Shown here: positions 39,037 through 47,207 of the stretch, piece by piece
Position numbering within the stretch: the stretch's first letter is position 1
How the letters are laid out: each line of letters starts with the position of its first letter
NCBI RefSeq assembly: GCF_003583985.1
Contig: NZ_QXML01000002.1
Coordinates: 586,074 to 650,073, forward strand
Source: Algoriphagus lacus
GTDB taxonomy: Bacteria > Bacteroidota > Bacteroidia > Cytophagales > Cyclobacteriaceae
DNA length: 64,000 bases
Direction: 5' to 3'
Position numbers and translations under genes: made by a program
Notes under the pieces: generated by a model
Databases searched by the model: none
Told to the model about the DNA's origin: nothing
The model's input: only the letters and a program-made list of their open reading frames with translations

Positions 39037-40017
39037 ATGCTGAGCAGAGTTGCAAACCATATTTACTGGCTGGGGAGATATCTGGAAAGGGCAGAAAACT
39101 ACGCCCGATTCATTGATGTTAATTTTAACCTGATGCAGGATTTACCCATGGATCTCAAGGAGCAATGGGGCCCCTTGGTCGCAGCCACAGGTGACTTGGA
39201 TCTTTATCAGAAAAAATACCAGGGATTTGAGCGGCACCAAGTGATGTACTTTTTGACCTTTGATCAGGATAATCCCAATTCGATGTTGTCTGCAGTGACC
39301 AAGGCAAGGGAAAATGCCCGGATAATTCGGGAAAACCTTAGTAAAGAAACCTGGGAAAAGGCCAATGAACTCTATTACATGCTGCAGACGGGGCATGAAA
39401 AGAAGGTTTGGAAAAAGGAAGATCCCAGACAGTTTTATGAGCAGGTCAAAAATCAGATTCTTTTGCTTTATGGCTTGGCAGATGCCACAGTGGCGCGGAC
39501 TGAAGGCTGGTATTTCCGTCAGTTGGGACAGCTGCTTGAGCGTGCCGATAAAACTTCCCGTATTTTGGATGTGAAATATCACATTTTGCTCCCATCACCG
39601 GTGGAAGTAGGTTCTCCCCTGGATTTTCTCCATTGGATGGCCCTGCTCAAATCCGTAACCGGATTCAATACCTACCGAAGACTTTATGGGAATATTGATC
39701 CCTCGGGCGTAGTGGACTTTCTGGTGCTGAACAAGTATTTCCCTCGCTCCATCTATTATTGTCTTAAGGAAGCCGAGCGATGCCTTCACTGCATTTCTGG
39801 CAATGTTTCTGACGGATTTAAAAACCCTGCGGAAAAGACAATTGGAGAAATCAGGTCCCGTCTGGAGTATTCTGAGCTCGATGATATAATTTCTTCGGGG
39901 CTTCATGAATATTTGGACTCACTTCAGGTAAAAATCAACCATATTTCCGATCTCATAGACATCAATTACTTCCGGCTAAAGGAAAATTATGTCCTTCAAT
40001 CTGACTCACAAGCATGA
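39037..40017 (+). CDS. Alpha-E domain protein (DUF403)
   Basis: A 326-residue, nearly all-helical protein of the alpha-E family. Diagnostic segments are MLSRVANHIYWLGRYLERAE at the N-terminus, ENARIIRENLSKETWEKANE, FRQLGQLLERADKTSRILDV and the terminal DLIDINYF. No catalytic residue is recognised for the family. Comparative genomics places it almost always beside the permuted ATP-grasp protein, as here (11 bp upstream). It overlaps the Anbu gene by 4 bp, so the two are translationally coupled. A scaffold or accessory role in peptide ligation has been proposed for the family; that is inference. Confidence 0.92.
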   Translation: MLSRVANHIYWLGRYLERAENYARFIDVNFNLMQDLPMDLKEQWGPLVAATGDLDLYQKKYQGFERHQVMYFLTFDQDNPNSMLSAVTKARENARIIRENLSKETWEKANELYYMLQTGHEKKVWKKEDPRQFYEQVKNQILLLYGLADATVARTEGWYFRQLGQLLERADKTSRILDVKYHILLPSPVEVGSPLDFLHWMALLKSVTGFNTYRRLYGNIDPSGVVDFLVLNKYFPRSIYYCLKEAERCLHCISGNVSDGFKNPAEKTIGEIRSRLEYSELDDIISSGLHEYLDSLQVKINHISDLIDINYFRLKENYVLQSDSQA

Positions 40018-40757
40018 CCTTTTGCCTGGGAATAAAAACCAAAAACGGCCTGGTAGGCCTTTCCGATACCCGAATTACTTCTGGTAGCGAGACCACCACT
40101 TCAAAGAAAGTTTACACGGTCAACCGTAAAAAACACTCCTTTTTCATCATGACTTCCGGCCTGAGGTCTGTCAGAGATAAAGCAATCACCTATTTCTCTG
40201 AAGTCATTGCACATCGGGACGATTCGTTTACCAAATTGTTTCAGGCGGTAAATGAATTTGGAAATCAGGTGAAAATCGTAGCCAAAGAAGATAAAACCTA
40301 TCTCGAGGAAGCTGGCTTTCAGTTCAACTTGTTTTCGATTATTGGAGGCCAATTGGAAGACGATCCTGAACCCAAGCTTTACCTGCTTTATCCTCAGGGA
40401 AACTGGATTGAGATCCGAAAGGGAACTCCTTTTGTCATCATCGGAAATACAGGCTTTGGACATCCGGTGTTGAAGCGTTCGCTACACTATGATGACTCGC
40501 TGGAATACGCACTCAAATGTGCCTTTCTGGCTTTTGACGCAACCCGAATTTCAGCCAACGATGTTGATTTTCCGATTGATACCGTGGTATTGAAGAATGA
40601 TGAATACTACACCAAGGAGAAGCGTTTTGAGCAGAAGGAACTCGAGCACGTTTCAAATTTCTGGAACAACAGACTGAAAAACGCCATTGCCGAACTTCCT
40701 TCAGAAGTGCTCAGCAGTGCATTTGAGGATTTTGACCTCGTCTCAAAGGGTTCCTAA
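40014..40757 (+). CDS. Anbu-type bacterial proteasome homologue (proteasome-family peptidase)
   Basis: A 247-residue N-terminal-nucleophile hydrolase of the Anbu (ancestral beta subunit) family, related to HslV and 20S beta subunits. After Met removal the N-terminus is Thr (MTFCLGIKT). With Thr as residue 1, the aspartate of GLSDTR falls at position 17 as in HslV, and the Lys of SKKVYTV matches HslV K33. The conserved FIMTSGLRSVRD and a 35-40-residue C-terminal helical extension are also present. Anbu proteins form open helical or ring-like assemblies; their protease activity and substrates remain unsettled. No ATPase unfoldase gene is nearby. It overlaps the alpha-E gene by 4 bp and is 3 bp from the transglutaminase gene. 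Confidence 0.92.
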   Translation: MTFCLGIKTKNGLVGLSDTRITSGSETTTSKKVYTVNRKKHSFFIMTSGLRSVRDKAITYFSEVIAHRDDSFTKLFQAVNEFGNQVKIVAKEDKTYLEEAGFQFNLFSIIGGQLEDDPEPKLYLLYPQGNWIEIRKGTPFVIIGNTGFGHPVLKRSLHYDDSLEYALKCAFLAFDATRISANDVDFPIDTVVLKNDEYYTKEKRFEQKELEHVSNFWNNRLKNAIAELPSEVLSSAFEDFDLVSKGS

Positions 40758-40760
40758 GCT

Positions 40761-41630
40761 ATGCTGATTCAAGTTTGGCATCATTCCCAATATTCCTATG
40801 GCTCGGAGGTAACGCTGGGTATCCATAAGCTCTATCTGATTCCTCAGTACCGACCTTATTTCCGGGTGGAGCATCAGAAATTCCACGTTTTACCTGACCC
40901 GGAAGGTCAAAATTTTCGACAGGATCTGGCAGGAAACTTGTACAAACAGTGCTGGTTTACCGGTAAAACGAAGTCCCTTGAAATCACCGGTGAGTGGATA
41001 TTTAAACTTCAGCCCTTTAATCCTTTTGGGTTTATTCTAGACAAAAGCTTTGAAGAGATGGGATGGAATCATCCTTTCTTTCAGTTTAGCTATGAAGAGA
41101 AAACAGCTTTTTTAATTCCTTTTCTTTCGGACAAAGAGGATTATCAGTTCTCTGGACTTCTTCAGGAGGTGAAAAAATCTTCCACCGGGTTGGTTGATTT
41201 TCTGGTCAGTTTGACTCGATTGATCCACCAAGATTGGACCCATGAAATCCGTCACGAGCAAAATATCTGGGATGCAGGTTTCACTTTCAACGAAAAAAGA
41301 GGCTCCTGCAGGGATATTGCGCTCATGCAAATGGAAATGCTGAGAGAGTTAGGCTTGGCTACACGATTTGTCAGCGGTTATGCTTTCAATCCCGAGCTGG
41401 ATGAAGGTCACGAATTACATGCTTGGCTGGAAGTATTTCTGCCAGGTGCGGGTTGGGTTGGGTTGGATCCGAGTTTGGGTTTGCTTACCGACCATCGCTA
41501 CATTCCTTTGGCCTCCCATTCCGATCCAGCACGGACCCTGCCTGTTCAGGGGTCTTTCGGAGGAATCTCGGATTCCAAATTGGAAACCAGGGTGGATATG
41601 AAACTGCTTCATCAGGGCAAGTTGCCCTGA
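40761..41630 (+). CDS. Transglutaminase-like cysteine protease/amidase
   Basis: A 289-residue protein of the COG1305 type. An N-terminal beta domain (about 1-125) starts LIQVWHHSQYSYGSEVTLGI. The transglutaminase core has a catalytic Cys in KRGSCRDIALM, His in DEGHELHAWLEVF and Asp in GLDPSLGLLTDHRY. Such proteins cleave or transfer peptide amides, sometimes isopeptide bonds. It ends the ATP-grasp/alpha-E/Anbu operon, so it may remove or attach the peptide made by the ATP-grasp enzyme. Its stop codon (41628-41630) abuts the stop of the convergent lipoprotein gene with no base between. Confidence 0.92.
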   Translation: MLIQVWHHSQYSYGSEVTLGIHKLYLIPQYRPYFRVEHQKFHVLPDPEGQNFRQDLAGNLYKQCWFTGKTKSLEITGEWIFKLQPFNPFGFILDKSFEEMGWNHPFFQFSYEEKTAFLIPFLSDKEDYQFSGLLQEVKKSSTGLVDFLVSLTRLIHQDWTHEIRHEQNIWDAGFTFNEKRGSCRDIALMQMEMLRELGLATRFVSGYAFNPELDEGHELHAWLEVFLPGAGWVGLDPSLGLLTDHRYIPLASHSDPARTLPVQGSFGGISDSKLETRVDMKLLHQGKLP

Positions 41631-42401
41631 TTAGTTTGCAACGACGGCTTTTTCTTTTGGCATTTTAAATAAATCCTCCTCGAGTGGGTCTTCCATCACA
41701 AACACATCCGAGAAGCTAACTTGGAAGGTTAAGACTGTGGTGGAATCATTCTCCAACTGATATCCGGTCATTACCCTTGGAAAAAACAACCCATCCGCAT
41801 CCCGATAATCTTCAAATTTGATTGCATTCAGGGCTGTATTGCCTTTGTTGAAAAAGGTAATTGAATAGAGAGCCCAAGCCAGTTTCCCTGTTTCAGGATC
41901 CTTGAGAAGGTAAAACTTGTTGCTTGGACCTGTGCCTTCAGCAATGGTTGCTTCCAAGGTTTCGAAGGATTGGCCGTTTAGCATCCGGTTTTCAGATTTT
42001 TTTACCGTTACCCCCGGATCGGTTAAAATATAGGGAAGGCTGAAAAAACTGAAATACAGGTTATGATAAAATTGGACGGACTGGCCGGAAAAGGCTTGTC
42101 TGTTGGGACTTATCCATACTTTTTCACCGTCGTTCCCAATCTGGAATTTATCCGCATCAATCCTGACTTTGTGATCGGGAAGGCTGATGTAATGGTTTTC
42201 CCATTCCAAGGTAGTCTCATGCACCATGGCATAAGAAAAGCCCTTTGCATTGATCCATTTGCTCCAATCTCCATGGGCATCGAGTAGTTTTTTGAACTCT
42301 TCCGGCTGGTTCAGGCGCGGATCGGGTGTGGTAGGTTTTTGCTCGCAGGAGAAAGCGAAAACAAGTAAGCAAAGCAAAATCGAGGTGACAGGGAATCGCA
42401 T
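41631..42401 (-). CDS. Outer-membrane or periplasmic lipoprotein, DUF6503-like
   Basis: A 256-residue lipoprotein: signal peptide MRFPVTSILLCLLVFAFSC with lipobox Cys19. The mature part has alternating strands (DHKVRIDADKFQIGNDGEKV, NRMLNGQSFETLEATIAEG, KFYLLKDPETGKLAWALYS), a pattern like LolA/LppX-type lipoprotein carriers. I believe it matches the Bacteroidota family DUF6503 but cannot prove it. Function unknown. It is convergent with the transglutaminase gene and divergent from the PepSY gene; the region between the two starts (42402-42587) contains the Fur-type palindrome. Confidence 0.75.
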   Translation of the reverse strand: MRFPVTSILLCLLVFAFSCEQKPTTPDPRLNQPEEFKKLLDAHGDWSKWINAKGFSYAMVHETTLEWENHYISLPDHKVRIDADKFQIGNDGEKVWISPNRQAFSGQSVQFYHNLYFSFFSLPYILTDPGVTVKKSENRMLNGQSFETLEATIAEGTGPSNKFYLLKDPETGKLAWALYSITFFNKGNTALNAIKFEDYRDADGLFFPRVMTGYQLENDSTTVLTFQVSFSDVFVMEDPLEEDLFKMPKEKAVVAN

Positions 42402-42484
42402 GGCGTAGGTTTATTCGGCCATGAAGATAAGTACTTGCGGAATTTTTTCTTGGGAAAAATTCACGAGTCCTTGCGAAGATTCAG

Positions 42485-42522
42485 TCTAAATAAAATTATT
42501 TATTAGAATGATTCTAAATAAA
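42485..42522. repeat. Direct repeat flanking and overlapping the palindrome
   Basis: TCTAAATAAA occurs at 42485-42494 and again at 42513-42522, 28 bp apart. The second copy includes the right arm of the palindrome at 42503-42517, so a second, weaker regulator site may lie to the left. Confidence 0.45.
42503..42517. promoter_or_regulatory. Fur-family-type operator (perfect 7-1-7 palindrome)
   Basis: TTAGAAT-G-ATTCTAA is a perfect 15-bp palindrome with the 7-1-7 geometry and central AATnATT of Fur, PerR and Zur boxes. It ends 17 bp before the -7 element of the PepSY gene, so a bound repressor would cover the -33 region. Iron is the likeliest signal because PepSY membrane proteins are often iron-regulated, but manganese, zinc or peroxide cannot be excluded. 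Confidence 0.65.
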
Positions 42523-42534
42523 GATTTCCCTTTT

Positions 42535-42542
42535 TACATTTG
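42535..42542 (+). promoter_or_regulatory. -7 element of the PepSY gene
   Basis: TACATTTG matches TAnnTTTG exactly, 45 bp before the ATG at 42588. The -33 region coincides with the palindrome at 42503-42517 and has no good TTTG, which fits a regulated promoter. Confidence 0.55.
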
Positions 42543-42587
42543 TGTCGATTCCTTGTCTAAAAGCGCATATTCCAAATCCTCACCATC

Positions 42588-43817
42588 ATGTGGAAGCCCA
42601 TCCGGAAATTTCTTAACGACATTCACCTCTATGCAGGGTTGACCTGCGGACTGATTGTAATAGCGGTTTGTCTCAGTGGGACGATCTATGTCTACAATAC
42701 CGAAATTCGTGAATGGGCGGATTCTGAGCGTTATTTCGTGGAGATTTCAGGGGCCAAAAAATCGTTGGATGTTCTGAGAACCGACCTGGAAGCTAGTTTA
42801 TCCTCCGAGGTAGTTGGAGTAAACGTTTTTAACGGCGAGGATCGAAGCGTTCAGTTTCAGGTGAAAAAAGAAGGCGAAGAGCGTCCGGTTACCTACTTTG
42901 TGAATCCCTATTCCGGAGCGATTCTGGCTGACAATGTTGAGAAAACCTCAGCGGAGGAGTTTATGGGCTACATGTTTTCCCTGCATCGATGGCTGCTGAT
43001 TGATAAAATTGAAGAGCCAATTCTTGAAAGTATGACCAATCAGGAGTTGGGCAGATTCATCAATGGTGTTGCTACCTTACTGTTTTTGTTGGGAGTGATT
43101 ACCGGGATTTTTATCTGGTTTCCTCAAAAGGTCAAAAACTGGAAACAAGGGCTCAGTGTTAAATGGTCCGGTAATTGGAAACGAATCAATCATGACCTAC
43201 ACAATACCTTGGCGTTTTATTCTTTGGGAGCCTTGTTTATCATGGCAGTGACTGGTCCATTCTGGTCCTATCAATGGTATAAAACCGGCTGGCAGAAAAC
43301 CTGGGATATCTATCAAGCTCCTCAACCTGGAGGAAATCAAGGCGGTCCAAGTGCAGACAAAGGCAATGTGTCAGGAACGGACCAAGCACCGATTGAGCCG
43401 GTATATATCTCCTTTGATCAAGTGGTGGAGCAAAGCAATGCTACACTTCCTTATGAAGGAAACCTTCGGATTACCTTGCCGAATCAGCCGGATGGAGATA
43501 TTTCTGTCAGTAAATCCCGAACTGGATTTTTTGCCAGAGCCGGTGCAGATCAGTTGAGCCTGAATTCGGCCAATCTTGAGGTGAAGGAAGCAAAATTATT
43601 CTCCGACTTGCCGGTGCGTCAGCAGATCGGTCGCTCAGTCAAAGCGCTCCATACCGGGGAGATTTTTGGGCAAGTGACCAAGTTTCTCTGGTTTTTGGGC
43701 TGTACGATTGCGACTTCGCTTCCGATTACCGGTACCTTGATTTGGTGGAATAAACGTAAAAAGAAAAAATCCGGAAGCCCCAGACGGGCTAAATCCTCTC
43801 AGGTCGAAATGGCCTGA
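42588..43817 (+). CDS. PepSY-associated transmembrane protein
   Basis: A 409-residue inner-membrane protein of the PepSY_TM family (PF03929). Four membrane segments can be seen: about 14-36 (LHW-like start IHLYAGLTCGLIVIAVCLSG), 160-182, 205-228 (LAFYSLGALFIMAVTG) and 365-390 (IATSLPITGTLIWW). Conserved histidines in FSLHRWLL and NHDLHNTLAF fit heme or electron-transfer roles. Relatives reduce or help process ferric siderophores and sit next to TonB receptors. No receptor is adjacent here. The Fur-type box and promoter upstream, and the terminator downstream, make it a single-gene regulated unit. Confidence 0.88.
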   Translation: MWKPIRKFLNDIHLYAGLTCGLIVIAVCLSGTIYVYNTEIREWADSERYFVEISGAKKSLDVLRTDLEASLSSEVVGVNVFNGEDRSVQFQVKKEGEERPVTYFVNPYSGAILADNVEKTSAEEFMGYMFSLHRWLLIDKIEEPILESMTNQELGRFINGVATLLFLLGVITGIFIWFPQKVKNWKQGLSVKWSGNWKRINHDLHNTLAFYSLGALFIMAVTGPFWSYQWYKTGWQKTWDIYQAPQPGGNQGGPSADKGNVSGTDQAPIEPVYISFDQVVEQSNATLPYEGNLRITLPNQPDGDISVSKSRTGFFARAGADQLSLNSANLEVKEAKLFSDLPVRQQIGRSVKALHTGEIFGQVTKFLWFLGCTIATSLPITGTLIWWNKRKKKKSGSPRRAKSSQVEMA

Positions 43818-43824
43818 CAGAATT

Positions 43825-43860
43825 CAAAGCGGGTGATTTTATCCGCTTTTTTATTTTTTT
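43825..43860 (+). terminator. Terminator of the PepSY gene
   Basis: AAAGCGGGT (from 43826) pairs with ATCCGCTTT with one wobble around a 6-base loop, followed by a long T-rich run (TTTTTTATTTTTTT). Confidence 0.85.
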
Positions 43861-43897
43861 ACCGGAGTAAAATTCCTAAGCTGTATTTTGCTTGGAA

Positions 43898-45010
43898 ATG
43901 ACTAGAACGCTAAATCCAATTCTTAGCTCAGTTCTGATTTTGTTACTGAACTGTAATGCTTTTGCCCAGGAAAAATCCTGGATGCTTGGACCATTTGTCC
44001 GGCCAACCGATGCGCAACCCATAATTTCACCAGTTTCGGATACTGAATTTTCTGATCCGATGACCGGTAAAACAGTTAATTGGGAATCCATGGCTACCTT
44101 CAATCCAGCGGCTATCGTGAGAAATGGGCAAGTTCAGGTAATCTACCGGGCTGAAGAAAAACTGGGGGAAAAGGAAATCGGAGGCCATACTTCCCGATTA
44201 GGCTTGGCCACTTCACCAGACGGTTTTTCTTTTTCGAGGGAAAAGGAGCCAATTTTCTTTCCGGCGGATGATTCTCAAAAAAAGTACGAATGGACGGGTG
44301 GAACAGAAGATCCGCGGATAGTGGAGACCGAAGAAGGACTTTTTGTGCTGACCTATACCCAATGGAATCGGGATGTTCCCCGTTTGGCAGTTGCGACTTC
44401 CAAAGACTTGAAGACTTGGGAAAAGCATGGGCCAATTTTTGAAAACTGGAAGGAAGGGAAGTATCACATGACTGAATCCAAATCCGGAGCGATCGTCACC
44501 CAACTCAAAAACGGCAAGTTGGTTGCCGCAAAAATCAACGGAAAATATTGGATGTACTAGGGAGTACCTCACATTTGGCTAGCTTCTTCGGATGACTTGG
44601 TGAATTGGGTACCCGTAGAAAATCATGAGGGAAACCGAGTTCCAGTATTAAGCCCAAGACCTGGATTTTTTGACTCCTGGTTGGTGGAGGCCGGTCCTCC
44701 ACCAGTGTTTACTGAGGATGGAATTGTGGTGCTGTACAACGCCGGAAATTCCCAACAAGTCGGTGTGAAAAACTTGGGCAATCGGGTGTACACGGGAGGC
44801 CAGGCGCTGTTTGATGCCAAGGAGCCATGGAAGCTTTTGGATCGGGTCGTGCATCCGTTTATTCAGCCGGAATTGCCTTTTGAGAAATCCGGCCAATATC
44901 CCGAAGGAACTACCTTCCTGGAGGGATTGGTCCATTTTCAGGGAAAATGGCTCCTCTATTACGGCACTGCGGACAGCATGGTAGGAGTGGTCAGTGCACC
45001 GGCGAAATAA
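43898..45010 (+). pseudogene. Secreted GH130-like glycosidase gene with one in-frame TAG
   Basis: Two frame-consistent parts, split by a single TAG at 44558-44560, together give a protein of about 370 residues like the five-bladed propeller glycoside hydrolases/phosphorylases of family GH130. Signatures are NPAAIVRNGQVQVIYRAEE, RLGLATSPDGFSF, GTEDPRIVETEEGLFVLTYT, and after the stop GVPHIWLASSDDLVNW and LEGLVHFQGKWLLYYGTADS. At the stop, family members usually have Trp (KYWMYW then G): TGG to TAG is one base change. A signal peptide (from ATG 43898, ending NAFAQ) predicts export. The reading frame is otherwise clean, so the lesion is recent, a sequencing error, or suppressed. Family substrates are usually beta-mannosides. 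Confidence 0.8.
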
Positions 45011-45012
45011 AA

Positions 45013-45029
45013 GTTAAGTGAATCTTAAG
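45013..45029 (+). promoter_or_regulatory. Two TTAAG repeats at 11-bp spacing before regulator gene
   Basis: GTTAAG (45013-45018) and CTTAAG (45024-45029) are exactly 11 bp apart. The core TTAAG[TC][GA]AATCTTAAG is shared with the site before the CzcA-like gene at 47.1 kb. Head-to-tail repeats with this spacing are typical binding sites of OmpR/PhoB-family dimers, so this is a likely autoregulatory box, 59 bp before the regulator ATG. Confidence 0.6.
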
Positions 45030-45087
45030 GGAGCAAATCACTGATTTTCCTCCGAATTTTTGATTTTTGTTGCTGTAATCCAATCCG

Positions 45088-45756
45088 ATGCGCATCCTGA
45101 TAGTAGAAGACGAACCCGGAATTTCCAATTTCCTTAAACAGGGATTGGAGGAGGAAGCTTTTGCTGTCGATGTCGCAGATAATGGAAAAGAAGGACTTGA
45201 ACTCGCACTTTCGGGTAATTACGATCTTCTACTTCTTGACTGGATGCTGCCGGGTATGAGCGGCATTGAATTGACCCGGCAATTCCGAAGGGAATTTCCA
45301 GAGACACCGATTATTTTTCTTACGGCCAAAGACACCTTGGACGAGACAGTTTTCGGTCTCCAGTCCGGGGCCAATGATTACATCAAAAAGCCCTTTCACT
45401 TTGAAGAATTGCTGGTAAGAATTCGGGTGCAGTTGAGAGGGAAAGTTGGATCGGAGGATAAGCTGAGCTTAGGTCCGATATCCATTTTCCCGGATCGGCA
45501 TTTGGTGTTGAAAGGGGAAGAGGAAGTTCAGTTGACCCAAAAGGAATTTGCCTTATTGGAGTACCTAATCCGGAATAAAAACAAGGTGTGCCGACGAACC
45601 CGCATCATCGAAAGTGTCTGGGACATTCATTTTGACTACAACACCGGAGTGATCGATGTCTTTATCAATTCCCTTCGTAAAAAGCTGAATCTCCAGAAGG
45701 ACGAGGACTACATTCAGACGATTCGTGGAGTGGGCTATATGGCAAAGGAACTATGA
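45088..45756 (+). CDS. OmpR-family response regulator (CusR/CzcR-like)
   Basis: A 222-residue regulator: a receiver domain (1-115) with E7-D8-E9, phosphoacceptor D51 (LLLLDWMLPGMSG), T80 region (IFLTAKD) and K101 (YIKKPF). The C-terminal winged helix (about 125-222) has LTQKEFALLEYLIRNKNKV, RIIESVWDIHFDYNTGVIDV and YIQTIRGVGYMA. It overlaps the kinase gene by 4 bp. Together with the downstream CzcA-like pump and adaptor this fits metal-responsive regulators such as CusR. TTAAG repeats before its own gene and before the pump gene are its probable targets. Confidence 0.93.
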   Translation: MRILIVEDEPGISNFLKQGLEEEAFAVDVADNGKEGLELALSGNYDLLLLDWMLPGMSGIELTRQFRREFPETPIIFLTAKDTLDETVFGLQSGANDYIKKPFHFEELLVRIRVQLRGKVGSEDKLSLGPISIFPDRHLVLKGEEEVQLTQKEFALLEYLIRNKNKVCRRTRIIESVWDIHFDYNTGVIDVFINSLRKKLNLQKDEDYIQTIRGVGYMAKEL

Positions 45757-47135
45757 AAAAACTTGCCTATAAGGAGCGGATCGCCGGCCGGCTTACTCTG
45801 GTCACTTCCGGAATCATTTTGGTGGTTTTTGGGATTATTTATTTGGTGGCCAATTACACTGTGGTCAGCAATATCGATCGGGAACTCGGACTGGAAACAG
45901 ACAAGCACAAGGATCAGATATTTTTGGTCAACGGGGATATTCGCTTTTTGCATATGGATGAATGGCAGGAGATGGAACATAGCCAAATCCAGCTCAACCC
46001 GATTTTTATCGAAATCGTCGATCTGGAAGGGAAATCCATGGATCGCTCCCCTAATCTTCGCGAAAATCACCTCAGTTTTTCTCCGGAAAAATCTGAACAA
46101 AAGGAAGCGGTCACGTTGAAAATCGGAGCCAGTGAAGTGCGGCAAATGCAGATTCCGCTTTTCAACGAAGGAAAGCATGAAGGCTATCTTCTCTTGGCCA
46201 AGTCCTTTGAAGATTCCCGCGAATTGCTCAATAATCTCAGAAATGTCCTCCTGATTCTCTATCCCGGGATTTTACTTTCCCTCTTTTTGACCATGAGGTA
46301 CCTGGCAGGAAAAAGTATCGAACCGATCCAGGAAATCATCCGCAAGACGAATCAAATCACCCAAAGCAACCTCAATGAGCGCGTTCCAGTGGCAGAACCC
46401 AATGATGAAATCGGGCAGTTGACCCGCTCGATCAATGAGTTACTTGAGCGCTTGGAATCCGCCTTGAATCGGGAAAAGCAGTTTACTTCTGATGCATCCC
46501 ACGAACTTCGGACGCCACTTTCGGTACTTCGGGGAACTCTGGAAGTGCTGATTCGAAAGCCTAGGACATCGGAGGAATATGTGGAGAAAATCAAAGCATC
46601 CTTTGCGAGCATTGACCGGATGTCGGCGACCATTGACCAATTGTTGGCTTTGGCAAGGGAAGAAAAGGGGAAGAATTTGATAAAAGAGGAATTGGAGTTG
46701 ATCACTTTTTTGGAGGAAATTACTGACCAGTCAGCCAAGGATCTCCACCGCAAAATCAGTTTCAGATGTGAATCCGGAGTTCCGGTTTTTGTCAAAGCCA
46801 ATGAAAAATCACTTCAGATGATCCTGAGCAATCTGATCCAAAATGCCGTGAAATATTCAGGCACCCAATCTGAAATTTTGGTAAAAACGGGTCTTCAGGA
46901 AGGCCTGCCCTATATCGAAATCTGTGATGAGGGAATGGGCATTTCTCCGGAGCATTTGGAGAAGATTTTCGATCCTTTTTTTAGAGAAAAAGAAGTCGTG
47001 GACCGATCCATTGCAGGTACCGGGTTGGGTCTTGCCATTGTCAAAAAGCTGGCTCTGGAGTCCGGAATAAAGATTTCCGTGTCAAGCAAAAAAGGCAAAG
47101 GCAGCGTTTTTAGACTTGATTTTCCACTTTCTTAA
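45753..47135 (+). CDS. Heavy-metal-type sensor histidine kinase (CusS/CzcS-like)
   Basis: A 460-residue membrane kinase: membrane helix 1 (about 13-36), a periplasmic sensor loop (about 37-160), helix 2 (about 165-187) and HAMP (about 190-240, with VAEPNDEIGQLTRSINELLE). The HisKA domain has H250 in ASHELRTPLSVLRG. The ATPase has NLIQNAVKYSG, CDEGMGI and GTGLGLAIVKKLA. The sensor loop contains several acidic residues and a Met/His pair (FLHMDEWQEMEHSQ) that could bind metal; this is only suggestive. Its stop codon lies inside the first of four TTAAG-type repeats that precede the pump gene. Confidence 0.92.
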   Translation: MKKLAYKERIAGRLTLVTSGIILVVFGIIYLVANYTVVSNIDRELGLETDKHKDQIFLVNGDIRFLHMDEWQEMEHSQIQLNPIFIEIVDLEGKSMDRSPNLRENHLSFSPEKSEQKEAVTLKIGASEVRQMQIPLFNEGKHEGYLLLAKSFEDSRELLNNLRNVLLILYPGILLSLFLTMRYLAGKSIEPIQEIIRKTNQITQSNLNERVPVAEPNDEIGQLTRSINELLERLESALNREKQFTSDASHELRTPLSVLRGTLEVLIRKPRTSEEYVEKIKASFASIDRMSATIDQLLALAREEKGKNLIKEELELITFLEEITDQSAKDLHRKISFRCESGVPVFVKANEKSLQMILSNLIQNAVKYSGTQSEILVKTGLQEGLPYIEICDEGMGISPEHLEKIFDPFFREKEVVDRSIAGTGLGLAIVKKLALESGIKISVSSKKGKGSVFRLDFPLS

Positions 47136-47169
47136 GCAAATCTTAAGAATCACCTAAGATTGAACTAAG
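47131..47169 (+). promoter_or_regulatory. Four TAAG repeats with 11-bp period before the CzcA-like gene
   Basis: CTTAAG (47131), CTTAAG (47142), CCTAAG (47153) and ACTAAG (47164) begin exactly 11 bp apart. The first two match the pair before the response-regulator gene. Four head-to-tail repeats suggest two dimers of the OmpR-family regulator, 39 bp before the pump ATG at 47208. The first repeat overlaps the kinase stop codon. Confidence 0.65.
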
Positions 47170-47207
47170 GGTGCGAATTGACCTTTGAGTCAAAATTCCT
47201 CAAGTTC

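Noticed and set aside
43898..45010. Programmed recoding (pyrrolysine or readthrough) at the TAG of the GH130-like gene
   Set aside because: No structure or pyrrolysine gene is visible, and Trp-to-stop by one base change is the simpler reading.
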